Source: a bacterium (lineage in GTDB: Bacteria; Hinthialibacterota; Hinthialibacteria; OLB16). Taken from it: a stretch of 64,000 bases of DNA. Position 1 is the first letter of the stretch. The number at the start of each line of letters is the position of its first letter. Location: NCBI GenBank assembly GCA_022072055.1, contig JAJVIK010000006.1, positions 124,001 to 188,000 of the forward strand, written 5' to 3'. The notes beneath the pieces were generated by a model that did no database searches, had not been told where the DNA came from, and saw nothing but the letters and a program-made list of their open reading frames with translations. A program made the position numbers and the translations under genes. Shown here piece after piece: positions 7,440-17,166 of the stretch.

Positions 7440-9179
7440 ATGGACCCCGAGCGCCTGATCCGCGCCTTCGACAGGAAGGCCGCGCGCTCCCTGGCCTGGG
7501 TGAGCGGATTGTTCTCGCTCGCGGTGGCCCTGGGTCTGGTGTGCGATGCCCTCGGACGGCGTCCCATGCTCCATTTTGATTCGCCGATCCTCCTGGAAGG
7601 TCGCGCCGCATTGCGCGCGGACCCCAACCAGGAAGCGCTCATCGAGAGGATTCGCGCGGAGGACCAAGTTCTCCGAGAAGAGTTTTTTCTATCCCGTGAT
7701 CGCTTGCTCCTGGGCGGATACTTGCTGTTTGGCGGACTCCTCGTGTTTGCCCTGTCGCTTCGGCGAATGGTGTTCCTTTCAGAGGGACTCCCCGTCCCGG
7801 TGTCGCCGGAAGAGCTTGTTCCCCATCCGAAAGAAACACGACTCGCCCTGATTTCCGCCCTGTCCCTTGCCGCGCCGACCGCGCTTGTGGTCTTTGCGGC
7901 TTTCGCGCTTAACCGGGAGCAAGGCGATTTGGCCGCGGTGGGAGGATCATCCGAGCAGGTGCTGCTTGCCAACGCTCCCCCACCGGCGCCACCCGTCCCG
8001 GAGGAGCTCAAGTGGCCCGAATTTCGGGGACCAAACGGTGTCGGTATCGCTCCCCCAACCGAGCTCCCCCAATCCTGGAACACGGACACCGGGGAGAACA
8101 TTCTCTGGAAGGCTCAGATTCCCTTACCGGGGAACAGCTCCCCGATTCTGTGGGGCGACCGCCTGTTCCTCACCTGCGCCGACCTGTCCGCTCGAAAGGT
8201 CCTCTGCCTGGACCCGAAAACCGGAGCGGTCCGATGGACCTGCGCGTTGATCACACCCGGCCTCAGCATGGAGGAGATCGAGGAAAAGAAAGAGGCGACT
8301 CTCGCCGCCCCCACGCCGGTGACCGATGGCAAGCGGGTCTACGCCTACTTTGGAACCAACGAGCTCGCCGCGGTCGATTTCGAGGGTCATCAGGCGTGGT
8401 CCAAGTGGTTCGGAGCGCCGGATAACAACTATGGGGTCTCCTCTTCGCTGCGTCTCCACGAGAACCTGATCCTCCTCCAACTGGATCAGGGCGGCGGCCC
8501 TGAAGATGGCAAGTCGCGCCTCTATGGGATCGACGCCGCGACAGGGAATGTGGTCTGGGAGGTCAAGCGCGAGGTCGGGGCTTCCTGGAGCTCCCCGATC
8601 CTGATCTCCTCACCCACTCGATCCGAGCTCCTCACCGCCGCCAAGCCCTGGGTGATCTCCTACGATCCCAAGACCGGCAAGGAACTCTGGCGCGCAAAGG
8701 TCTTGCAGGGCGAGGTTGCTCCGCTTCCGGTCCATGCCGATGGCTTGGCCTACACGGTGACCGAGTATGCCCAGCTCACGGCGATCCGTGTCGGCGGCGA
8801 GGGGGATGTCACCAACACCCATGTCGCCTGGACCTTCGACCAGGAGCTCCCGGATGTGGCCAGTCCGGTGACCGATGGACGTTTCCTGATTCTTCCCAAC
8901 AGCGCGGGGAAAGTGCGCTGTCTGGATGCCAAGACCGGAAAAGTGCTCTGGACCCAACGTTTCAAGAGCACCTTCTGGTCCAGCCCCACCCTGGTCGGAG
9001 ATCGGGTGTACCTCACCGACAATGAGGGCAAGACCACGGTCTTCAAGATGGCCGAGACTTACGAACAGGTGGCACAGTCCGATCTCGGCGAGCCGGTCAT
9101 CACCTCCATCGCCATCGCCGACTCCCGGATTTATGTGCGCGGGAAAGAGCATCTCTTCTGCATCGGAGCAAAGCCATGA
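7440..9179 (+). CDS. Membrane-anchored PQQ-like beta-propeller protein, second copy
   Basis: 579 residues from the ATG at 7440, preceded by GGGAGGG; the gene begins one base after the NapH-like stop. Two transmembrane segments occur at about residues 18-36 and 90-110, and a third hydrophobic stretch at about 140-155. A PQQ_2 propeller follows, beginning at LKWPEFRGPNGVGIAPP, with blades such as DPKTGAVRWTC, DAATGNVVWEV, DPKTGKELWRA and DAKTGKVLWTQ. It is distantly related to the first propeller of the operon (4326-5735) but carries a longer membrane region. It overlaps the NuoEF-like gene by ATGA. Bound cofactor unknown; a propeller held on the membrane next to Fe-S subunits may be a structural or sensing subunit. 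Confidence 0.83.
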   Translation: MDPERLIRAFDRKAARSLAWVSGLFSLAVALGLVCDALGRRPMLHFDSPILLEGRAALRADPNQEALIERIRAEDQVLREEFFLSRDRLLLGGYLLFGGLLVFALSLRRMVFLSEGLPVPVSPEELVPHPKETRLALISALSLAAPTALVVFAAFALNREQGDLAAVGGSSEQVLLANAPPPAPPVPEELKWPEFRGPNGVGIAPPTELPQSWNTDTGENILWKAQIPLPGNSSPILWGDRLFLTCADLSARKVLCLDPKTGAVRWTCALITPGLSMEEIEEKKEATLAAPTPVTDGKRVYAYFGTNELAAVDFEGHQAWSKWFGAPDNNYGVSSSLRLHENLILLQLDQGGGPEDGKSRLYGIDAATGNVVWEVKREVGASWSSPILISSPTRSELLTAAKPWVISYDPKTGKELWRAKVLQGEVAPLPVHADGLAYTVTEYAQLTAIRVGGEGDVTNTHVAWTFDQELPDVASPVTDGRFLILPNSAGKVRCLDAKTGKVLWTQRFKSTFWSSPTLVGDRVYLTDNEGKTTVFKMAETYEQVAQSDLGEPVITSIAIADSRIYVRGKEHLFCIGAKP

Positions 9180-11539
9180 TCTCAGGCGATACCGGAATCC
9201 TGGTCTCCGAGGTGGATGAGCTGATCGAAAGGGTCGCGGGCGCGGATCACCATGTCATCCGCATCCTCCAGGCGCTCCAGGAGAGATACCAGTATCTCCC
9301 CCCCGAGGCGCTCCGGCGAGTCTGTGAGACCACCGGAATCACCCCCGCGCGGATCACCGGGGTGGCTTCGTTCTACTCCCAGTTCCGTTTCGAGCCGGTC
9401 GGCAGACACATCCTCCGAGTCTGTCATGGGACCGCCTGTCATGTGAAAGGCGCCACCCTCCTGGAGGATTCGGTGCGACGGCGCCTGGGGCTTTCGCCGG
9501 AGGAGCACACCACCGGTGACAGACTTTTCACCCTGGAGAAGGTCGCCTGCCTGGGGTGTTGCACCCTGGCCCCGGTGGTTCAGGTGGGCAACGAAATCTA
9601 CGGATACCTCACCCCCGAAAAGGTTCCCAAGACCCTCGATCATTATCTCGCCCTGCAAGCTCTTGCCGGGCATTCCCCCCCCGCTCCAGGCGCGGCATCG
9701 GCCGATGGGAGCCTTGGCGAGATTCGGATCGGGCTCGGCTCGTGCTGCTCGGCCAAGGGAAGCGGAAAGCTCCGGGATGCCCTCCAGGAGGAGCTGCGCC
9801 GCATCGGTTCTCCGGTCGCGGTCAAGCGCGTGGGATGTGTCGGCATGTGTCACCACACGCCCATGGTGGAGATCGCGCTTCCGGGAAGATCCCCCCAGCT
9901 CTACACCCAGGTGCAACCAAAGGATGCGACCGGGATAGTCCGCAAGCACTTTCGACCGCGAGGTTTCCTCCCGACCCTGCGACGTGTGTTCCGTCCCCTC
10001 CATGACGCTCTAGCCGACAGGCCGCCGGAGGAGCCGATCGAGCGCCACTCCGTGGACAAGCGCGACCCGCCCGTGGCGGCTTTCCTGGATTGCCAGGTTC
10101 ATATCGCCACCGAGCACTCCGGCATGCTCAACCCGATCGACTTGGAGGAATACCTGGAGCATGAGGGCTTCCGCGCACTGCAACACTGCTTGCGCGAGCT
10201 TTCCCCGGAGCAGGTGATCGATGCAATCACCCGCAGTGGCCTGCGAGGCCGTGGCGGCGGTGGCTTCCCTACCGGGATCAAATGGGCCCGTGTTCGGGAA
10301 ACCGAAGCGGATGCCAAGTATGTGATCTGCAATGGGGATGAGGGGGATCCGGGAGCCTTCATGGATCGGATGCTGCTGGAATCGTTCCCTTACCGGATCA
10401 TCGAGGGGATGGCCATCGCGGCCTATGCCGTGGGGGCTTCCGAGGGGGTCTTCTATGTCCGCGCGGAGTATCCGCTGGCGCTGCGGGTCTTGCGCGAGGC
10501 GCTCGCGCGCCTCGCCGAGCGGGGACTGCTTGGGAATAGCATCTTCGGGACCGGCTTCAGCCTGCACCTGAGGATCTCCGAGGGGGCCGGGGCATTTGTC
10601 TCCGGCGAGGAAACCGCGCTGCTCGCGGCGGTGGAGGGGCGACGCTCCACCCCGCGCCTTCGCCCACCTTTCCCGGCCCAAGAGGGACTCTGGGGCAAGC
10701 CCACCGCGATCAACAACGTCGAGACTTATGCCCTGGTCCCCTGGATTCTCCGTCACGGCGCCCAGGCCTTCGCGTCGCATGGCTCCGAAAAGAGCAAGGG
10801 AACCAAGGTCTTTGCCCTGGCGGGCAAGGTCGCCCGGGGTGGGCTGATCGAGGTCCCGATGGGGATGACCATCCGCCGGATTGTCGAGGAGATCGGAGGG
10901 GGCATCGCTGGGGGGAAACGCTTCAAGGCGGTTCAGATCGGCGGCCCCTCGGGGGGCTGCATCCCCGCCGCGCTGGCCGACACCCCGGTGGATTTCGAGG
11001 CGCTTCAGTCGGTCGGCGCGATCATGGGGTCCGGTGGGATGGTGGTCCTCGATGAGCAGGACTGCATGGTGGACATCGCTCGCTATTTCCTCGAGTTCAC
11101 TCAGAACGAATCCTGCGGCAAGTGCACCCTGTGCCGGGTCGGCTCGAAACGCATGCTCGAAATCCTCACCCGTCTGTGCGAGGGCAAGGGCAAGGCGGGG
11201 GACCTCGAACTCCTTGAAAAGCTCGGCGCCGAAATGAAGAAGGCCAGCTTCTGCGGCCTAGGCAAGACCGCCCCCAACCCGGTGCTCACCACACTCAAGT
11301 ACTTCCGGGAGGAATATGAGGCCCACCTTGCCGGGCGCTGCCCGGCGGGGAAGTGCCAGGCGCTGATCCGCTACTCGATTTCCGAGGATTGCATCGGCTG
11401 CACCCTCTGCGCCGCGCAATGTCCCACCGAGGCGATCCGTTCCGTGCCCTACCAAGTCCACGAAATCGATCCCGACAAGTGCATTCGCTGCGACATGTGC
11501 CGGACAATCTGCCCGGAGCATGTGGTGGGCGTGAGGTAG
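9176..11539 (+). CDS. NuoE-NuoF fusion flavo-iron-sulfur subunit (HydB/HndC-like NAD(P)H dehydrogenase)
   Basis: 787 residues. Domain order is: NuoE thioredoxin-like [2Fe-2S] domain (about 1-160; C83, C88, C125, C129 region, HGTACHVKG and CLGCC); a second thioredoxin-like ferredoxin (about 180-270, GSCCSAKGSG and VGCVGMCHH); then the NuoF 51-kDa core, with FMN site GLRGRGGGGFPTGIKW near 355 and NAD site NGDEGDPGAFMDR near 385. The N3-type cluster is ESCGKCTLC near 646. Two C-terminal [4Fe-4S] ferredoxin motifs follow (CIGCTLCAAQCP, CIRCDMCRTICP). This architecture is that of the beta subunit of bifurcating hydrogenases and related NADH:ferredoxin enzymes. Cytoplasmic. No hydrogenase catalytic subunit is present nearby. 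The start overlaps the upstream propeller gene by ATGA. Confidence 0.93.
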   Translation: MISGDTGILVSEVDELIERVAGADHHVIRILQALQERYQYLPPEALRRVCETTGITPARITGVASFYSQFRFEPVGRHILRVCHGTACHVKGATLLEDSVRRRLGLSPEEHTTGDRLFTLEKVACLGCCTLAPVVQVGNEIYGYLTPEKVPKTLDHYLALQALAGHSPPAPGAASADGSLGEIRIGLGSCCSAKGSGKLRDALQEELRRIGSPVAVKRVGCVGMCHHTPMVEIALPGRSPQLYTQVQPKDATGIVRKHFRPRGFLPTLRRVFRPLHDALADRPPEEPIERHSVDKRDPPVAAFLDCQVHIATEHSGMLNPIDLEEYLEHEGFRALQHCLRELSPEQVIDAITRSGLRGRGGGGFPTGIKWARVRETEADAKYVICNGDEGDPGAFMDRMLLESFPYRIIEGMAIAAYAVGASEGVFYVRAEYPLALRVLREALARLAERGLLGNSIFGTGFSLHLRISEGAGAFVSGEETALLAAVEGRRSTPRLRPPFPAQEGLWGKPTAINNVETYALVPWILRHGAQAFASHGSEKSKGTKVFALAGKVARGGLIEVPMGMTIRRIVEEIGGGIAGGKRFKAVQIGGPSGGCIPAALADTPVDFEALQSVGAIMGSGGMVVLDEQDCMVDIARYFLEFTQNESCGKCTLCRVGSKRMLEILTRLCEGKGKAGDLELLEKLGAEMKKASFCGLGKTAPNPVLTTLKYFREEYEAHLAGRCPAGKCQALIRYSISEDCIGCTLCAAQCPTEAIRSVPYQVHEIDPDKCIRCDMCRTICPEHVVGVR

Positions 11540-11542
11540 GTC

Positions 11543-13534
11543 ATGGCCGACACCTTCTCGCTCACCCTCAACGGAGTCCAAACCGAGGCCGCGCCGGGGG
11601 AAACACTCCTCCAGGTCGCGCGGCGGCTCCAAATCGAGATCCCCACCCTCTGTCATCTGGACGGGAAAAGCGGTTTGGAGTCGTGCGGCCTCTGCATGGT
11701 GGAGGTGGAGGGGAGCGCGAATGTCCTTCCGGCGTGCGCCTCCAAGGCGCAGCCCGGCATGGTCATCCGCACCGACACTCCCGCGCTCCGTCAGAGCCGC
11801 CGCGTGGCCCTCGAGCTCCTGCTCTCCGACCACCTGGGGGACTGCAACGCCCCTTGCGAACTCGCCTGCCCCGCCGACATCGACATCCCGGAATTCATCC
11901 GATTGATTCGTGTCGGCAAGCCGATGGAGTCCCTTTCAGTCATCCTTCGCAGCATTGCCTTTCCGGGCGTGCTTGGACGGATCTGTCCGAAGTTTTGCGA
12001 GGAGATCTGTCGTCGCGGGGACCTCGACGAACCGGTCTCGATCTGCGCGCTCAAACGCTATCCCGCCGACGCCACAGACCCGTGCGCGGATCCGCTCCCC
12101 TTCCCGCGCAAGCCTCCCAGCGGGAAGAGTGTTCTGGTGGTCGGCGCGGGGATTGTCGGACTGACAGCGGCCTACTACCTCCTCCTGGAAGGGCACGACT
12201 GTGTCTTGTATGAGGCCGCTGATCGCGCCGGCGGAGCGCTTCGAAACCTGGTCCCGGAGTTCCGTCTCCCCGCCGCGGTCACAGCCGCCGAGGTCGAACG
12301 GATCGCGCGTCTGGGCGCGCGGATCGAGACCGGCAAGGCGCTTGGCAGGGATTTCAGCCTCGAGGAGATTCGTGGTCGAGCCGATGCCGTGCTCCTGGCC
12401 TTCGGGGCAAACAAGGAGAAGCTCCCGGTGTTTGAAGGAAGCAGCCTTGGGACCTCAGCCGCCCGGTTTCTGGAATTCGTCTCTCGGGGAGATCCACCCC
12501 CCATCCGACGGAATGCCTTGGTCTTCGGGTCCGGGGCCACTGCCCTGGACACCTGCCGCACCCTCCTGCGTTTGGGGGCGAGCGAGGTGACCCTTGCCTT
12601 CAACTCTCCGCTCAAGGCCCGTTACTTCTTCACCCCACAGATCGAGGATGCGCTCGCGGAGGGGGTCCGCGTCCGCGAACTCACCGAACTGGTTCAAGCC
12701 GAGGAGTCTTCGGGCGGGCGTCTCCGCTGTCGGCTCAAGAGCGCGGATGGCGAGACCGTGGAGGAATTCGAGAGCCTGTTCCTGTCCGGACATCTCGAAC
12801 CCGACCTTGAATTGATGGAGAGCTTCGGTCTCAGGACCACCAAGCAGGGGATACAGGTGGACCGTCGCTCCTTGATGACCAGCATCCCGGGCGTGTTCGC
12901 AGCGGGGAACATCGCCCAGGCCGGGCGCTATGCCGTGCACGGCTCGGCGGCGGGTCGGATTGTCGCCGGGTCGATTTCCCGCTTCCTTGCGGGGAACAGT
13001 CCTCCGGAGAAAGAACCGATCCATGTCCGCATGCACCCGCTTGCCCCGGAGGACCGTGACACCCTCTTTCTCCGCCTTCCCAGAGTGGGACGGGTAGGAC
13101 AGTTCAAAGGAGCCCTTTCGGAAGAACGCGCCTCCTTCGAAGAGGTGGTTCATGGGTTTCCGGAGGAGGCGGCGGTCCGTGAGGCGACTCGCTGTCTGCA
13201 GTGCGACTGCGCCAAGAAGACAGACTGCCTGCTTCGTCTGCGCGCGACCGAGTATGAGGCCGGCCCCAAGGCTTTTCCCGGGGCGCGACCCGCCTATTCC
13301 TGTGATGACAGTCACGAGGCTATCCTTTATGAGGCGGGGAAGTGCATCAAATGCGGGCGCTGCATCGCGGTGGCCGAGGAGTTTCGGGAGGCCTTGGGTC
13401 TGACTTATATCGGGCGCGGATTCGATGTGAAGGTGGGTGTCCCCTTCGGGGGAAACCATCGGGAGGGGCTGCGGGAAGCGGCCCTGGCCTGCGCCGAGGT
13501 CTGCCCCACAGGGGCGCTCGCGCGCAGGCGATGA
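11543..13534 (+). CDS. Ferredoxin-GltD fusion NAD(P)H oxidoreductase
   Basis: 663 residues. The N-terminal NuoG-like [2Fe-2S] domain has C37, C48, C51 and C65. Next is the GltD-type helical Fe-S domain (GDCNAPCELACPADID, GRICPKFCEEICRRG). Then an FAD Rossmann motif VLVVGAGIVGLTAAYY near 195-210, an NAD(P) Rossmann motif LVFGSGATALDTC near 330, and a GIFAAGN-like closing motif (GVFAAGNIAQAGRYAV). Extra C-terminal cysteine motifs (CLQCDC, CIKCGRC, ACAEVCP) add another cluster. Such fusions accompany NuoEF-type subunits in NADPH-linked or bifurcating enzymes (compare NfnB, GltD). It lies 3 bp after the NuoEF fusion with GAGGTAGG as ribosome site, so the two almost certainly form one cytoplasmic complex. 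Confidence 0.9.
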   Translation: MADTFSLTLNGVQTEAAPGETLLQVARRLQIEIPTLCHLDGKSGLESCGLCMVEVEGSANVLPACASKAQPGMVIRTDTPALRQSRRVALELLLSDHLGDCNAPCELACPADIDIPEFIRLIRVGKPMESLSVILRSIAFPGVLGRICPKFCEEICRRGDLDEPVSICALKRYPADATDPCADPLPFPRKPPSGKSVLVVGAGIVGLTAAYYLLLEGHDCVLYEAADRAGGALRNLVPEFRLPAAVTAAEVERIARLGARIETGKALGRDFSLEEIRGRADAVLLAFGANKEKLPVFEGSSLGTSAARFLEFVSRGDPPPIRRNALVFGSGATALDTCRTLLRLGASEVTLAFNSPLKARYFFTPQIEDALAEGVRVRELTELVQAEESSGGRLRCRLKSADGETVEEFESLFLSGHLEPDLELMESFGLRTTKQGIQVDRRSLMTSIPGVFAAGNIAQAGRYAVHGSAAGRIVAGSISRFLAGNSPPEKEPIHVRMHPLAPEDRDTLFLRLPRVGRVGQFKGALSEERASFEEVVHGFPEEAAVREATRCLQCDCAKKTDCLLRLRATEYEAGPKAFPGARPAYSCDDSHEAILYEAGKCIKCGRCIAVAEEFREALGLTYIGRGFDVKVGVPFGGNHREGLREAALACAEVCPTGALARRR

Positions 13535-13564
13535 GATCGGAGCAGTGAGGGAGGACCTACAACC

Positions 13565-14569
13565 ATGACCGATTTCAAGGTGACTCGTCAGGAATTCCTT
13601 GCCGGGCTTGGCTCCCTGGCCCTTGGGGGGCTCGCGCTCGGGGATCCGCTTGCCGCCTTCGGAGTGGAAGCGGGAGGCCCCGGATCGACGGACCTCGCGA
13701 AACTCCCGCTCCGCCTCCAGCGGACAGAGTGCCTGAAGAATCCGATTTTCCAAACCCGGAGTTTGGCGCTCGACTCTCAGGATCGCCTGCTGCTCGCGGG
13801 GGATGGCGGGGTCGCCCTCCTCGGTCCCGGTGGGGTCCCGCTGAAGACCTTCGCCGAGGGATCACCGGCAACCAGTGCCGCGGTGGATGAGGAGGGGTTG
13901 GTCTATGTGGGGCGACGAACCCGGATCGAGGTTTTCGATCCGAACGGAAAGCCCGTGGCGAGCTGGGGACGGGAAGGGAAGGGGGATGGCGAACTTCGCT
14001 ATGTCACCGATATCACCGTGGTCGGCCTTGTCGCCTATGTGGCGGATGCCGGGAACCGGCGGGTCACCCGCTTCGCGGTGGATGGGGATTACATCAGCGA
14101 CCTGCGCGGATTCAACCTGCCAAGCGCCTATTTCGACTGTGTCCTCGACCCGGAAGGGAACCTCCTGGTCGCCAACACCGCCGAGCACCGGATCGAAACC
14201 TATGGCTCGGATGGCGAGAAGCAAGGGGAGTGGGGGAAGTATGGTTTCGCGCCGGATGGGTTCTGCGGCTGCTGCAACCCCACTCATATCGCGGTCTTCC
14301 CGGATGGCAAGGTGGCCACTTCCGAGAAGGGGGTCCCACGCATCAAGGTGCACGACTCCAAGGGAACGCTGCTGGCGTATCTCTCTCCCGAGGACCTTGG
14401 GTTGCGCGCGAGCCAAAAGGACCTCGATCCGGTCAGCGAGTCCCCGGAGGGGCCGCTACCCTGCCATGATGGTTGGCCGGGCATGCCGATGGCGGTCGAT
14501 TCCATGGGGCGACTGGTGGTGTCTTTGCCCGACCGAGGGGAGATCTGCTACTTCGAGCTGGCCTCGTAA
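13565..14569 (+). CDS. Exported NHL-repeat beta-propeller protein
   Basis: 334 residues. The N-terminus (TRQEFLAGLGSLALGGLALG) looks like a Tat-type signal, but with TR in place of the twin arginines, so export route is uncertain. The body is an NHL-type propeller with blade motifs such as VYVGRRTRIEVFDPNGKPVASWG, VADAGNRRVTRFAVDG and VANTAEHRIETYGSDG (each shown in part). A cysteine cluster FCGCCNPTH near residue 235 is reminiscent of a metal or haem contact. It is the last gene of the redox operon, 30 bp after the oxidoreductase. Its final 22 bp overlap the convergent queF gene. Function unknown; likely an extracytoplasmic partner of the electron-transfer proteins. Confidence 0.8.
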   Translation: MTDFKVTRQEFLAGLGSLALGGLALGDPLAAFGVEAGGPGSTDLAKLPLRLQRTECLKNPIFQTRSLALDSQDRLLLAGDGGVALLGPGGVPLKTFAEGSPATSAAVDEEGLVYVGRRTRIEVFDPNGKPVASWGREGKGDGELRYVTDITVVGLVAYVADAGNRRVTRFAVDGDYISDLRGFNLPSAYFDCVLDPEGNLLVANTAEHRIETYGSDGEKQGEWGKYGFAPDGFCGCCNPTHIAVFPDGKVATSEKGVPRIKVHDSKGTLLAYLSPEDLGLRASQKDLDPVSESPEGPLPCHDGWPGMPMAVDSMGRLVVSLPDRGEICYFELAS

Positions 14570-14916
14570 TAGCAGGTCACCGTGGTGGCGATTCCGCCGC
14601 GCGGGGTCCATTGGGATTCAAGCTTGGCCCAGCGGGGCGCGCAGGCCGCCACAAAGTCATCCAGGATCTTGTTGGTGATGTGCTCATAGAAGATTCCTTG
14701 GTTTCGGAACGCGAGGAGGTAGAGCTTGAGCGACTTGAGCTCCACGCACAACCTGGCCGGACAGTAAGTGAACACCAAGGTCCCAAAGTCGGGCAGTCCG
14801 GTCTTGGGACACACCGAGGTGAACTCCGGGCACTCGATCCGGATCTCGAATTCGCGCTCCGGATACTGGTTCTTGAAGGTCTCCAGCGGCGGGGTCTTGA
14901 GCTTCTTGGGATTCAC
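14548..14916 (-). CDS. queF: NADPH-dependent 7-cyano-7-deazaguanine (preQ0) reductase QueF
   Basis: 122 residues from a GTG start at 14916. QueF reduces preQ0 to preQ1 in queuosine biosynthesis (cytoplasm). The catalytic cysteine and aspartate lie in SVCPKTGLPDFGTL (C36, D43), and the NADPH-binding signature is ELKSLKLYLLAFRNQGIFYE, of the short unimodal type. The start decision rests on AAGGAGGA nine bases before the GTG. A longer in-frame extension to 15132 lacks family similarity and is probably leader. The gene overlaps the end of the convergent NHL gene by 22 bp. No other queuosine gene is in the window. Confidence 0.92.
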   Translation of the reverse strand: MNPKKLKTPPLETFKNQYPEREFEIRIECPEFTSVCPKTGLPDFGTLVFTYCPARLCVELKSLKLYLLAFRNQGIFYEHITNKILDDFVAACAPRWAKLESQWTPRGGIATTVTCYYEASSK

Positions 14917-15375
14917 GAAAAGCCATCCTCCTTGCGATTCCACTTCCGCCAGGAAACCTATCCCGAATCGGTTTCCCGCGGGAGAGGGCCTTCCCGTGAT
15001 TTCTCGGACCCGCCTCCCGGAATTCCGGGGGACTGTGAGAATTCCCCCGTACCAAACTTCGCCTACCTTTCCCGGCCATGTGTCCTTTAGGTCCTTGAAG
15101 TCCTTGGACTTAAGTTCAAGGAACGTTTCCACGCCACCCCGCCGATTTCCTGGCCCGAAATCTGCTTAATCCCACGCCAAGGACGAGGGGGAGGACCCAG
15201 CCGGTTCGTGTGCGTACCGCGAACTGGGGGGCCGGCATCCGCTCCAGCGAGCGGCTCCGGGGCGTGGCGCCGCGCCTCGGGGACACTGTCGGTCGAGCCT
15301 CATCGAGGTCGCTGGAAGGGGCGGTTCGCCAATCGCCCCCTCCGGCCACTTGAGTGGAGCCTGAAGAGAACAGTC
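14917..15375. other. Divergent intergenic region between queF and the type II secretion operon
   Basis: 459 bp with no gene I can support. Open frames that run into it from both sides look non-coding. It holds a short tandem/inverted repeat (15083-15122) and several small palindromes such as CCGGAATTCCGG near 15017-15028. It should contain the promoters of queF and gspE, but I see no convincing -35/-10 pair and no recognisable preQ1 riboswitch. Confidence 0.5.
15083..15122. repeat. Three 9-nt tandem repeats plus overlapping inverted repeat
   Basis: TCCTTTAGG, TCCTTGAAG and TCCTTGGAC follow each other directly at 15083-15109. TCCTTGAA (15092-15099) is also mirrored by TTCAAGGA (15115-15122), giving an 8-bp stem with a 15-nt loop. 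It lies upstream of both queF and gspE. Role unknown. Confidence 0.6.
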
Positions 15376-17163
<1,788 letters not shown>

Positions 17164-17166
17164 GCC

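Noticed and set aside
9176-13534. Complete bifurcating hydrogenase
   Set aside because: NuoEF and ferredoxin-GltD domains are present, but no NiFe or FeFe catalytic subunit and no maturation genes are in the window.
14917-15375. CRISPR-like or tRNA content in the largest gap
   Set aside because: Only three 9-nt repeat units; no spaced repeats and no cloverleaf with TTC-loop sequence found.
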